From Spirochaetes bacterium GWF1_51_8 (GTDB taxonomy: Bacteria > Spirochaetota > Brevinematia > Brevinematales > GWF1-51-8): 35,013 nt of DNA. Shown here one piece after another: positions 7,081 to 14,558 of the stretch; within the stretch, counting starts at the first letter, position 1, and each line of letters starts with the position of its first letter. A model generated the notes under the pieces. It was not told the origin of the DNA and did not search any database. It saw only the letters and a list, made by a program, of their open reading frames with translations. The translations under genes and the position numbers were made by a program. The stretch spans positions 83,444 through 118,456 of the forward strand of contig MIBE01000032.1 in the NCBI GenBank assembly GCA_001829415.1, given 5' to 3'.

Positions 7081-7096
7081 GCAAACCTCGTGCCAA
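7081..7096 (-). promoter_or_regulatory. Sigma-54 (-24/-12) promoter of amtB-glnK
   Basis: Minus strand reads TTGGCACGAGGTTTGC, with the -24 GG and -12 GC ten bases apart. It matches the RpoN consensus TGGCACG-N4-TTGC at every position. Start of transcription would be near 7069, giving a leader of about 30 nt. It implies RpoN and an enhancer-binding activator, neither encoded in this window. Confidence 0.88.
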
Positions 7097-7155
7097 CCCC
7101 TAAATAGTTTATTATTGTATAACCAGGTATGAATAAGAAATACTATATATTAGTC

Positions 7156-7169
7156 TTCTGTAAACAGAA
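7156..7169. promoter_or_regulatory. Palindrome upstream of the sigma-54 promoter
   Basis: TTCTGT-AA-ACAGAA lies about 60-75 nt upstream of the -24 element, a usual distance for an activator site. It does not resemble the enteric NtrC site. Weak call. Confidence 0.3.
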
Positions 7170-7267
7170 AAGATTAAAAACTAACCACACGCGGTGTTAT
7201 GATTAATAAATAACCATCTTCTTTCGAGAATATGACTGTATTACAGGCATCATTCACGGGAAAGACT

Positions 7268-7296
7268 TTGATTTTTCCCGGGGGATTTGTTATAAT
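7268..7296 (+). promoter_or_regulatory. Sigma-70 promoter of DAHP synthase
   Basis: TTGATT, a 17-nt spacer and a perfect TATAAT, only 21 nt before the ATG and just upstream of AGGAGG. It leaves a short leader with no room for a riboswitch or attenuator. Confidence 0.75.
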
Positions 7297-7317
7297 AGTC
7301 ACTTCTAGGAGGACGAT

Positions 7318-8670
7318 ATGGCTTTATTAGAATGGAAGAAGGACGGCTGGCGGAATTTCCCCGCGGCGCAACAGCCGGAGTACCCCGACGGCAATCTCTT
7401 TAAACAGGCGCTGATCGAAGTCGAGAAGCTCCCGCCGCTCGTGTTTTCGGGCGAGGTCGAGAAACTGAAAAGCGAGATCGCGGAAGCGGGCGCCGGGAAG
7501 AGGTTTATCCTTCACGGCGGAGACTGCGCCGAAAGGTTTATCGATTGCAACTCCGCGGCCATTGTCAATAAAATAAAAATCCTGCTCCAGATGAGCGTTC
7601 TTCTGACCCACGGCCTTCACCATTCGGTTGTCCGTATCGGACGGATCGCCGGACAGTACGCGAAGCCGCGTTCCAGCCCCACCGAGACGATCGGCGGAGT
7701 CGTGCTCCAGAGCTACAAGGGCGACAACGTGAACGGGATCGAGCCGGATGTCGCATTGCGTGTCCCGGACCCCGGACGGATGGTGAAAAGCTATTTCTAC
7801 TCGTCGGCGACACTGAACTTCGTCCGCGCGATGATCGACGGCGGATACGCCGACCTGCACCATCCCTATACATGGAATCTCTATAATATCGAAAAAAGTC
7901 CCCGTTGGAACGAGTATAAAAAGCGCGTGGACAGCCTTCTTGACGCGATCCGCTTCATGGAAACGTTCGGCGGGCTGAACTCCGAAAGCCTCGGCCGCAT
8001 CGACTTCTTCACCTCCCATGAGGGACTGCTTCTCGGATACGAGGAGGCGATGACACGGAAATCGCCGCTCAACGGTAAGTACTACAACCTCGGCGCGCAT
8101 ATGCTCTGGATCGGGGAACGTACCCGGCAGTTGGACGGGGCGCATGTCGAGTACTTCCGGGGTATCGGGAACCCGGTCGGTATCAAGATCGGGCCGAAGA
8201 TCGCGCCGGAGGAATTGACCGATCTGGTCGCGAAGCTGAATCCTTCCGACGAGCCCGGGCGGATCACGTTGATCACACGGATGGGTGTCGAGAAGGTGGA
8301 TACGTCGTTACCGCCGCTGATCTCAGCGGTTAAGAAAGCCGGGCAGGCTGTGACATGGAGCTGTGACCCGATGCATGGGAATACGATCACGGTGGGCGAG
8401 GGCGATCTCGCGAGAAAGACCCGCGACTTCAATTCGATCCTCGAGGAACTGAGGCGCGCGTTTGCAATTCACACCTCGGCCGGTTCGACGCTCGCGGGAG
8501 TGCATTTCGAGATGACCGGCGACGATGTGACCGAGTGTATCGGCGGCTCGCAGGAACTCACACATTTAGACCTTCAGAAGAATTACGAGACCTATGTCGA
8601 CCCCCGCCTGAACTATCACCAGGCCCTCGAAATGGCATTTTTGATCATCAGCGTGCTGAAGGATTCTTGA
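7318..8670 (+). CDS. Class II 3-deoxy-7-phosphoheptulonate synthase
   Basis: 450 residues, full length for the plant/mycobacterial-type enzyme. It joins phosphoenolpyruvate and erythrose 4-phosphate to make DAHP, the first step of the shikimate path to aromatic amino acids. Visible marks are HGGDCAERF with metal-binding Cys70, the substrate-binding VRIGRIAGQYAKPRSSPTE, NPVGIKIGPK, CDPMHGNT with a metal-binding His, and GVHFEMTGDDVTECIGG near the end with acidic ligands. AGGAGG sits five bases before the ATG. It stands alone with its own promoter. The short N-terminus suggests it may lack the extra helices used for aromatic feedback in M. tuberculosis; this is inference. Confidence 0.95.
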   Translation: MALLEWKKDGWRNFPAAQQPEYPDGNLFKQALIEVEKLPPLVFSGEVEKLKSEIAEAGAGKRFILHGGDCAERFIDCNSAAIVNKIKILLQMSVLLTHGLHHSVVRIGRIAGQYAKPRSSPTETIGGVVLQSYKGDNVNGIEPDVALRVPDPGRMVKSYFYSSATLNFVRAMIDGGYADLHHPYTWNLYNIEKSPRWNEYKKRVDSLLDAIRFMETFGGLNSESLGRIDFFTSHEGLLLGYEEAMTRKSPLNGKYYNLGAHMLWIGERTRQLDGAHVEYFRGIGNPVGIKIGPKIAPEELTDLVAKLNPSDEPGRITLITRMGVEKVDTSLPPLISAVKKAGQAVTWSCDPMHGNTITVGEGDLARKTRDFNSILEELRRAFAIHTSAGSTLAGVHFEMTGDDVTECIGGSQELTHLDLQKNYETYVDPRLNYHQALEMAFLIISVLKDS

Positions 8671-9097
8671 TTGGTGACATTCGGTGGGGTGATTAATTGA
8701 GGATTCTTATTTTCGATAACGGTTTGGTGCGTTTCCGGGGCAAGGATGTTGAGCGGCATTTGATATTCATGGTATAGGTTGCGGCCGATCTCCTGCGATA
8801 GGGTCTCTTTTGGGAAAGAGATTTGCATGTGAGGGTTTTTAAGACAAGATTTTTTGTTTCAATGCTTTCGCTGCGATTTAAGTGTTCCATCCGGAACTTG
8901 ATTAACTCGACCAGATCGGGTTTATGGATAGGAAACTGTTCTTTTTCGTACTCCACAATCAGTACCGACCACGTTTCAAGCCGTCTCCCTTCCTTGGATT
9001 CGGGCGACGGATCCCTATCGATAAGTTCTTCTACAATTGATAAAGCATTATCGTACTCTTCTTTCGTTCTGATGATGCTGGGAATGACATCAGTCAT
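8616..9097 (-). pseudogene. higA: HigA-type antitoxin gene, frameshifted
   Basis: The first about 70 residues are a clear HigA-like (COG5499) N-terminus: IRTKEEYDNALSIVEELIDRD, then a VEYEKEQFPI segment and PDLVELIKFRME before the helix-turn-helix. The family's end, LSQEIGRNLYHEYQMPLNIL, is found in the -1 frame. One base missing from the CCC run (plus strand 8801-8803) would join KRP to LSQ as the family requires. A T6 run at 8850-8855 marks a possible second slip, because the helix-turn-helix in between fits poorly in frame. The annotated end is that of the shifted frame and overlaps the DAHP synthase 3' end. It starts 8 nt inside higB. Confidence 0.65.
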
Positions 9098-9404
9098 TCT
9101 TTTCTCCTTTTGTTAATCGATTCCAATCAATCTTATCATATTCGGCATGAGTTCCGAACCATTTTATCATCACTATCCCCGTTTGGTAGGCGACCTTGAT
9201 TGCCAAACGATAATGCTTTCCTTTAATATTGAATATTATAAAATTACCGTGTAAAATACTTGCCGCGCGATAGAGCTTTTTAACATCCTGCGGGGATTGC
9301 CAATTACGATTCTCTGTATCATCCAACCAAGCTTCCAGCACATCTTTGCAATCTGAATGCTTACTAGTAGCGAACTCAATCACTTCACGGCCTAATACTC
9401 TCAT
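9090..9404 (-). CDS. higB: HigB-family mRNA-cleaving toxin
   Basis: 104 residues, normal length. Segments AASILHGNFIIFNIKGKHYRLAIKV and GTHAEYDKIDW are the family's signature (HigB_toxin, RelE fold), which cuts mRNA on the ribosome. The basic and His residues around the KGKHYRL strand and GTHAEYD loop are kept, so the toxin looks intact. GGAG lies eight bases before the ATG. Toxin-first order with an 8-nt overlap into higA is usual for higBA. The paired antitoxin is frameshifted, which is puzzling for an active toxin: either the shift is a read error, another antitoxin covers it, or the toxin is not made. GC is lower than in neighbouring genes. Confidence 0.85.
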   Translation of the reverse strand: MRVLGREVIEFATSKHSDCKDVLEAWLDDTENRNWQSPQDVKKLYRAASILHGNFIIFNIKGKHYRLAIKVAYQTGIVMIKWFGTHAEYDKIDWNRLTKGEKND

Positions 9405-9423
9405 TAATTTCTCCTATTTAGAG

Positions 9424-9461
9424 TTTACCTAAATATAAAAAAATAGAAATTTTTAGGTAAA
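9424..9461 (-). promoter_or_regulatory. higBA promoter with operator palindrome
   Basis: TTTACCTAAA (9424-9433) and TTTAGGTAAA (9452-9461) are perfect inverted arms. On the minus strand a -35-like TTTACC lies in one arm and a -10-like TATATT, 18 nt on, touches the other. A dimeric HigA bound here would cover the promoter, as in other autoregulated toxin-antitoxin operons. Confidence 0.55.
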
Positions 9462-9557
9462 AACAATAGGAAATTAGACCCTTTTTAGATTTTCACTATA
9501 CATTTTAATGTATTCCTCATCAATTAATATATACCTGTTCGGAAGATTTGTCAATGA

Positions 9558-9574
9558 GTTCTGAAATTCAGAAC
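9558..9574. repeat. 17-bp palindrome downstream of the beta-lactamase gene
   Basis: GTTCTGAA-A-TTCAGAAC, perfect. It lacks a T-run on the minus strand, so it is only a weak candidate terminator for the beta-lactamase gene. Confidence 0.4.
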
Positions 9575-9599
9575 ATCTTTTAATTCCAAACCCCGTTTT

Positions 9600-10397
9600 T
9601 TACGGCAATATCCCGAGCTTCTTCAATCCGGCCTTGGCGATAGCGATCCGCGCAGGCGCGAAATCAGGGCCGGGGTCGGCCGATTCGATATTCACCGCGA
9701 AGCAGTAGGTGTTATCGGGTGTATCGACAAACCCGATCCACCACCCGATCTGCGGGCTGACACGTACCGCGAAACCGGTCTTCGCGTAGATATCGTAACC
9801 GTAACCGCTCTCGAAATGCATGATCGATTGAAGTTCCTCCACGGTCTTCGCGGGAAACGGCAGTTCGCGTTTCACGAGCTTCGCGAGGAAGTCAACTTGG
9901 GCGATAGGCGTGATCCTGAAATTCCCCTCCAGCCAGAACTTGTCCACTCCCGCGGAAATATTCTTGTTCCCGTAATCGCAGAGATTGAGATAATACAGCA
10001 TTTTAGTTGCGCCTACTTTCCGCGCGAGTTCCTGGAAGACCCAGACAGCGGATACCTTGAACGCGCTCGCGAGAGTCTGGTCGGAGTTCCAGTTCTCGTA
10101 GCTGTAAACCGTCCCGTCCCATTCGATGACCTGCGAGGTGTTCGAGACCGCGCCGGTATCGAGGATAATCAACGAATTCAGTATCTTGAACGTGGATGCA
10201 GGGAGGAAACCCGTCATGCAGCGTTCCTGATTGTATGCGGTGTAGTACCCGTTTTTAACATCGTAGACAATAAAACAACCCTCGACCCCGTAGGACTTGA
10301 ATTCTTCTGTGAGGTCTATGGGACGGATATCCTTGGGCGCGGAACATGCCGAGAGCGCGAATGTGATGATAAGAGCGGAAAGGATAGGGTTTTTCAT
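9600..10397 (-). CDS. Class D (OXA-type) beta-lactamase, lipoprotein
   Basis: 265 residues, the usual length. Lipobox LSAC puts the acylated cysteine at 18, so it is likely anchored in the envelope facing the periplasm. Class D motifs appear in order: STFK at 68-71 (Ser68 nucleophile; Lys71 normally carboxylated), SAV at 116-118, YGN at 142-144, FWLEG at 154-158 and KTG at 206-208, followed by GWWIGFVD. All catalytic motifs are present, so an active serine beta-lactamase is expected. A penicillin-sensor role of the BlaR type is less likely because there is no membrane sensor domain. TAGGAGG precedes the ATG. It is divergent from a small gene and has its own promoter. Confidence 0.93.
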   Translation of the reverse strand: MKNPILSALIITFALSACSAPKDIRPIDLTEEFKSYGVEGCFIVYDVKNGYYTAYNQERCMTGFLPASTFKILNSLIILDTGAVSNTSQVIEWDGTVYSYENWNSDQTLASAFKVSAVWVFQELARKVGATKMLYYLNLCDYGNKNISAGVDKFWLEGNFRITPIAQVDFLAKLVKRELPFPAKTVEELQSIMHFESGYGYDIYAKTGFAVRVSPQIGWWIGFVDTPDNTYCFAVNIESADPGPDFAPARIAIAKAGLKKLGILP

Positions 10398-10417
10398 TTG
10401 AGCCTCCTAAGGGAGAT

Positions 10418-10446
10418 ATCATAAAGCGGAATTCCCGGAAAATCAA
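10418..10446 (-). promoter_or_regulatory. Promoter of the beta-lactamase gene
   Basis: Minus strand TTGATT, a 17-nt spacer and TATGAT, ending about 20 nt before the start codon. The spacer contains the palindrome CCGGGAATTCCGC, which could hold a regulator. Confidence 0.65.
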
Positions 10447-10495
10447 GTGTGAATCCGAAAACCTTTAAAACTGAAGCGTTTTTGAAAATATTCTC

Positions 10496-10524
10496 TTGAC
10501 ATCCGTCCGTTTTCAGGGTATGAT
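10496..10524 (+). promoter_or_regulatory. Strong sigma-70 promoter of the 65-residue gene
   Basis: A perfect TTGACA, an ideal 17-nt spacer and TATGAT. It is among the closest consensus matches in the window and drives only a tiny gene. Confidence 0.8.
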
Positions 10525-10562
10525 TATACCGATGGATGGAGATTTTCGGTACGGAGGCTGAT

Positions 10563-10760
10563 ATGACAATCAACGCACCCGCCGCATTGCAAAGCTCCCT
10601 GATTAAAAACGGGGTGATGAGCGAACTGCGCGGCAAGATCGACGAAGGGATCGCCAAGGGCAACACCAAGGCCATGAAGGTAGACCAGACCGGCCAAGGC
10701 CGTGAAAGTTTCGGTCTCAACAACCTGAACTCCGGCGGTTTCGTAAATATCAAGGTATAG
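10563..10760 (+). CDS. Small protein of unknown function, 65 residues
   Basis: No family recognised. The sequence starts MTINAPAALQSSLIKNGVM, continues with a charged helical stretch (ELRGKIDEGIAKGNTKAMK) and ends in a Gly/Asn-rich tail (GLNNLNSGGFVNIKV). No signal peptide, membrane helix or cysteine. The ATG at 10563 is preferred because GGAGG lies five bases before it. The ATG at 10536 would lie only about five bases after the predicted transcription start. The strong promoter and good ribosome site suggest an abundant product. It could be a structural, DNA-associated or regulatory small protein; none is shown. Divergent from the beta-lactamase gene. Confidence 0.75.
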   Translation: MTINAPAALQSSLIKNGVMSELRGKIDEGIAKGNTKAMKVDQTGQGRESFGLNNLNSGGFVNIKV

Positions 10761-10805
10761 TTTATCAGTTATTTTCCTATCTAGTGTTGCATCCGTCAGT
10801 AGAGC

Positions 10806-11492
10806 TTATTCCTCGAAAGAGTCCGTTTTCGGGAAGTTCCCGGCGTAGACCCGGCAGAATTCCATATCCTTCACCCTAAATTTCGCTTTCGTATACCCCT
10901 TCTCGTCGTTGATCTTCATCAGTTTTATGAACAATGCCGACGGGTCGCATTCCGCGACCTTCGAAGTCGTGTCCGTGCCGCTTTCGACAAGCATCCTCGC
11001 GAACACCGGACCCACCCCGTAGAGGCGCGACAGGCCGCAGAGCTTCGCGAGGTCGAGCACCGTGTCATAACCGATCTCGTACCGTTCGGCAAGCGCGATC
11101 CTGTCCTGACGTGTCAACGCCGCCTCGAAATACTGCTTGGCGTTTTTTATCCCGTGCTCTTCGAGACGTTCGATGACATCGGGATCGATCCCGGGGAACT
11201 CTTTCAGCAATGACGGGGGGCGCTGGAAACCGGAGAGCTCACGTTTCAGCACGGCAAGGAACTCTTCCGGGATGCCGGTCTTCTTCGCGAGTGCAGATAT
11301 TTTATCGGGGTTTTTCAACGCCGCCGACAGTTGTTCGAGGTGATCGATTCCCTCGTTTTTCAATAGGCCGAAACGGGCGGCGGTGTCTTCCTTCAGAATC
11401 ATCCTGCTCGGGATCATCTCCATCCCGTCGAGGACGCGTAGATACTTTTCGACCGGGTAAGCCTTCAGGTCGATATAAAACGAGTCTTTCAT
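10806..11492 (-). CDS. DUF4332-like helix-hairpin-helix protein
   Basis: 228 residues from the chosen ATG. It is all-helical in appearance, with several helix-hairpin-helix-like units such as FPGIDPDVIERLEEHGI and, near residues 155-174, SRLYGVGPVFARMLVESGTD. This matches the DUF4332 pattern, whose repeats resemble the DNA-binding hairpins of DNA polymerases and ligases. No nuclease or glycosylase residues are apparent. An earlier ATG at 11507 is in frame, but AAGGA is placed correctly only for the ATG at 11492. It converges on the 65-residue gene. A DNA-binding or scaffold role is inferred from the fold only. Confidence 0.7.
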   Translation of the reverse strand: MKDSFYIDLKAYPVEKYLRVLDGMEMIPSRMILKEDTAARFGLLKNEGIDHLEQLSAALKNPDKISALAKKTGIPEEFLAVLKRELSGFQRPPSLLKEFPGIDPDVIERLEEHGIKNAKQYFEAALTRQDRIALAERYEIGYDTVLDLAKLCGLSRLYGVGPVFARMLVESGTDTTSKVAECDPSALFIKLMKINDEKGYTKAKFRVKDMEFCRVYAGNFPKTDSFEE

Positions 11493-11660
11493 TTCTCTTT
11501 CCTTCATTCTAAAGATAGGATATTTTAATACAACTCAACGGGATGTCAAAAAGTTTACGAATCTTATTCCGGACGGAAATAATTTGACGAGTTTGAATCA
11601 GCATAAAAACTGAAAATGAAACGGGCTATTTGCGGACAGACGCGCAGAGAGGAAAAGATG

Positions 11661-11810
11661 TTATGCGCAGTCCTTGAAAATATGTTCCTTGCGGAGATAC
11701 TCGATCGCCTCGATATCGCTCGCGAACCTGCGGATATAGTTCAGGTCCTCGTCGAGCCGGATGCTGACCCAGATTTTCCCGTCTTTCAGGACGATTTCGG
11801 CTTCTTTCAT
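11661..11810 (-). CDS. Small acidic protein, 49 residues, unknown
   Basis: A short gene opened by ATG with GGAGG five bases upstream. The product starts MKEAEIVLKDGKIWVSIRLD and goes on with EDLNYIRRFASDIEAIEYLR, a beta-strand pair followed by a helix. Codon use follows the GC-rich host style (CTG, GAC, CGC, ATC), which supports real coding. No family recognised. The compact beta-beta-alpha look resembles small regulatory or antitoxin-like proteins, but no partner is present. It ends at 11661-11663. Confidence 0.65.
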   Translation of the reverse strand: MKEAEIVLKDGKIWVSIRLDEDLNYIRRFASDIEAIEYLRKEHIFKDCA

Positions 11811-12126
11811 AGCTTCCTCCATCGATAGGTACATTTAATTGTCGGATAAGTTCGAAACCGGATAATGATTTTATGTGATATATTCTAAAAACCGAATAGA
11901 ACAAATACGGGGGTTGAATTGCGGGTGAACGCGAAGAGAGGTGTCGCCGGACAGGGTTTCACGCAGAGAACACAGAGACGGGAATAAAAGTCTCTTTTTT
12001 AAGAGAGTCTGCGGATTATCTCCGTGTACGATGTGCGGAATAATGGTTTTTAGCCCTGAGAGTAAATCCCATTGTCGAAAATGAAGATTTTCAAGGTAGA
12101 TATGCTGTTCGAGAACAAGTTTTCGG
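11811..12126. other. Intergenic stretch with repeat-like sequence
   Basis: No credible gene. It holds a GTTTCACGCAGAGAACACAGAG segment type that recurs in altered form near 30650-30720 (TTTCACGCGG and GTACGCAGAGAGAAG). An imperfect hairpin around AGTCTCTTTTTTAAGAGAGTCT (about 11990-12010) may end transcription from the methyltransferase gene. Confidence 0.4.
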
Positions 12127-12798
12127 TTACGCCTTCTCGAAGATCAGGGTGTAATGGACGAAGCCGCCGGTGAACTGTTTGACCTTGAACCCGAGCGGCG
12201 TTACCTTGCGGATGAGAGTGCTTTTTAACGGGTAGTCCGGGTCGATCAGGATTTCCGTGAATGTCAGAAGCCCGCCGGGCTTAAGCACTCTGCGGATATC
12301 CGTGACCGCGCGCCGCATGTCGGGGATTTCGCCGATCACCATCATCATATAGCAGAGGTCGAAGGTGTTGTCCGCGAACGGCATCGCGTAGACGTCGGCG
12401 ACACGGGCTTCGGCGTTGGTGATCCCGGCCTCTTTCAGCCTGCGTCCCGCGCGTTCTGCCATCTTCGGCTCGATATCGATCGCGGTGACACTGCCCTTCG
12501 GGCCGACCCGTTCGGCTGACGCGATCGTGTAGGTGGCGTTACCGGGGCCGATCTCCAGAACCTTCATCCCGGGCAGTATTCCGTGACGCGCCGCCATTAC
12601 GTCGGGCGGCTGGACATACTTATGCCTGTACTTGTTATCGATCCACGGCGCCATGAATTCCGGCATCGGGAAATGCCAGAACTTGCGGACGATTCTCGCG
12701 AGAGTATTGAACACGAGCAGGATCAGCACGACAGCTAAGATTAACGGGCTGAGCAAGATAATAAGGACTATTTTGAGAAATAGAGGCACCTTCTTCAT
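12127..12798 (-). CDS. Membrane-anchored SAM-dependent methyltransferase
   Basis: 223 residues. Residues about 7-31 form an N-terminal membrane helix. A class I methyltransferase fold follows: motif I LEIGPGNATYT (81-91), acidic motif II VTAIDIE (104-110), then FDLCYMMMVIGEIPD and RRVLKPGGLLTFTEIL. This is the UbiE/Methyltransf_11 style, acting on small molecules or lipids. The helix suggests an envelope lipid or quinone substrate, which is inference. It starts 7 nt after the accB stop with only a weak ribosome site, so it is probably translated by coupling in the aminotransferase-accB-methyltransferase operon. Confidence 0.85.
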   Translation of the reverse strand: MKKVPLFLKIVLIILLSPLILAVVLILLVFNTLARIVRKFWHFPMPEFMAPWIDNKYRHKYVQPPDVMAARHGILPGMKVLEIGPGNATYTIASAERVGPKGSVTAIDIEPKMAERAGRRLKEAGITNAEARVADVYAMPFADNTFDLCYMMMVIGEIPDMRRAVTDIRRVLKPGGLLTFTEILIDPDYPLKSTLIRKVTPLGFKVKQFTGGFVHYTLIFEKA

Positions 12799-12805
12799 CG
12801 AAGAG

Positions 12806-13324
12806 CTATTTCTTTTCGACGATGAAAATAGCTTCCTTCGCCTGTACCGAATCGCCGTTGCCCTTTAGAATCTGAACGATTTTGCCCTTGATCTCGGCCT
12901 TGATTTCGTTCATGACCTTCATGGCCTCGATGATACAGACCGTGGTATCGGGCGAAACGGTGTCGCCGACTTTGACGAACGGGTTCGCGCCGGGCGTCGA
13001 GGATTCGTAGTAGGTGCCGATCACGGGCGATAGGATTTTGTGGTACTTGGCGGCGTCGTCATACTGACCGGCGGCCGGAGCGGCGGCAACTGCGGCAGGC
13101 GCGGCGGCGGGAGCGGAGACCGCAACAGGCGCCGGAGCGGCCTGAGCCTGCATCATCACCGGAGCGGGCGCGGCCATCATCGGTATATCCGCGCGCTTGC
13201 GGGAGACTTTAATATAAAACTTATCCTCTTCTTCGAGTTCGACTTCTTCTACATTCGTGCTTTTAAATATATCCCCTATTTCCTTGAGAATTTCGGAATC
13301 GATACCGCAGATGTTTTTACTCAT
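12806..13324 (-). CDS. accB: Biotin carboxyl carrier protein of acetyl-CoA carboxylase
   Basis: 172 residues. A helical N-terminal region (about 1-45) is followed by an Ala/Pro/Gln-rich flexible linker (about 50-87) and the biotinyl domain (about 95-172). The domain carries IIEAMKVMNEI, with biotin on Lys136. It carries CO2 between biotin carboxylase and carboxyltransferase in the first step of fatty acid synthesis. The N-terminal region argues for AccB rather than a decarboxylase gamma chain. GGAGG lies seven bases before the ATG. accC, its usual partner, does not follow; a methyltransferase gene does. It is 13 nt after the aminotransferase stop. Confidence 0.93.
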   Translation of the reverse strand: MSKNICGIDSEILKEIGDIFKSTNVEEVELEEEDKFYIKVSRKRADIPMMAAPAPVMMQAQAAPAPVAVSAPAAAPAAVAAAPAAGQYDDAAKYHKILSPVIGTYYESSTPGANPFVKVGDTVSPDTTVCIIEAMKVMNEIKAEIKGKIVQILKGNGDSVQAKEAIFIVEKK

Positions 13325-13337
13325 GACTAACCTCCTG

Positions 13338-14525
13338 TTATTTTTCCAGAATCGCGTCGATACGCGCGATCGCTTCTTTTAAGCGCGGGATGGACTCGCA
13401 ATAGGACATACGAATATACCCCTGCATACCGAACGAGTTCCCGGGAACGACTGATACATGGGCTTTATCCATCAGAATATTCGAGAATGCGACTGCGTCG
13501 GTGGGAACTTCTCCGCCCACTTCGTTGCCGAGATAGTACTGGACGTTCGGGAAGACATAGAACGCGCCTTCCGGCTTCTGGCAGCGGAACCCGTGAAGGG
13601 CGTTGAGCGCGTCCACAATAAAATCGCGGCGTTCCCTGAACTCGGCGATCATTTTATCAACATACTTCTTCGATTCTTTGATCGCGGTCATCATCGCTAT
13701 CTGCGCGATGGTGTTCGGGTTCGAGGTGGAATGGCTCTGGATATTGTTCATGGTGGAGATGATATCGGCAGGGCCTGTGGCATAACCGACACGCCAGCCG
13801 GGGATCGCGTACGACTTGGAGAACCCGTTGACAGTAATTGTCTGCTCGGCAATCTTCTTCGACAACGACGCTATGCTGACATGCGGGCGTTCGTAGCTGA
13901 AGTACTCGTATATTTCGTCTGAGATGATGAAAATATCTTTCTTCACCGCCATTTCCCCGATCCTGCGAAGTTCTTCCTCGGAATAGCTCACGCCGCTGGG
14001 ATTGGACGGATAGTTCAGGACGATGCCCTTGACACGCGCTGTGATCGCGCTTTCGAGGGTGTCGAGATCGACCTTGAATCCGTCGTCCTCGGAAGTCTGG
14101 ATGATCTTCGGGACGCCGCCCGCCATTTTAATCATCTCGGTATAGCTGACCCAGTACGGCGCGATCAGGATGACCTCGTCGTCGGGGTTGACCAGCGCTT
14201 GAATCGCCTCGTAAAGCGCGTATTTCGCGCCGGTAGTGATGATCACATTCTGGGCGGTTGTTTCTATCTTATTTTCGTTTGTCAGCTTTTCAGCGACTAA
14301 TTCCTTCAATTCGGGAAGGCCGGACGCGGCGGTATACTTCGTGTTCCCTTCGCGGACAGCGGTGATCGCGGCTTCACGGGCTTCGTAGGGCATATCCCAG
14401 TCGGGTTCGCCCGCGGCAAGCGAGATAACGTCGATACCCTGCTTTTTTAACGCCTTCGCTTTCGCGGCGATAGCAAGGGTTTCTGACGGCGATATCGAAC
14501 GTACACGATGAGCTAATTCGGGCAT
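13338..14525 (-). CDS. Class I aspartate/prephenate-type aminotransferase
   Basis: 395 residues, full length. A cytoplasmic PLP enzyme that transfers an amino group between aspartate (possibly prephenate) and 2-oxoglutarate. Fold-type I motifs are complete: SLAAGEPDWDMP near 35-46, TTGAKYAL, NYPSNPSG (171-178), SDEIYEYFSY (202-211), NGFSKSYAIPGWRVGY with PLP-binding Lys237, and the substrate arginine in YIRMSYCES near the end. The sequence is of the Ib (thermophile/Bacillus) type, some members of which also use prephenate. First gene of the operon with accB and the methyltransferase, with its own promoter. Exact substrate not decidable by eye. Confidence 0.93.
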   Translation of the reverse strand: MPELAHRVRSISPSETLAIAAKAKALKKQGIDVISLAAGEPDWDMPYEAREAAITAVREGNTKYTAASGLPELKELVAEKLTNENKIETTAQNVIITTGAKYALYEAIQALVNPDDEVILIAPYWVSYTEMIKMAGGVPKIIQTSEDDGFKVDLDTLESAITARVKGIVLNYPSNPSGVSYSEEELRRIGEMAVKKDIFIISDEIYEYFSYERPHVSIASLSKKIAEQTITVNGFSKSYAIPGWRVGYATGPADIISTMNNIQSHSTSNPNTIAQIAMMTAIKESKKYVDKMIAEFRERRDFIVDALNALHGFRCQKPEGAFYVFPNVQYYLGNEVGGEVPTDAVAFSNILMDKAHVSVVPGNSFGMQGYIRMSYCESIPRLKEAIARIDAILEK

Positions 14526-14558
14526 GTTTTCACCTCTTTAAAATTTGGGATTCTTAAT

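Noticed and set aside
7040-7317. Riboswitch or attenuator between amtB and DAHP synthase
   Set aside because: Both transcripts have short leaders (about 30 and 15 nt) by the promoters seen.
11626-11904. 92-residue minus-strand ORF
   Set aside because: Arg/Pro-rich and without a ribosome site; the 49-residue gene in another frame has GGAGG and sensible codons.
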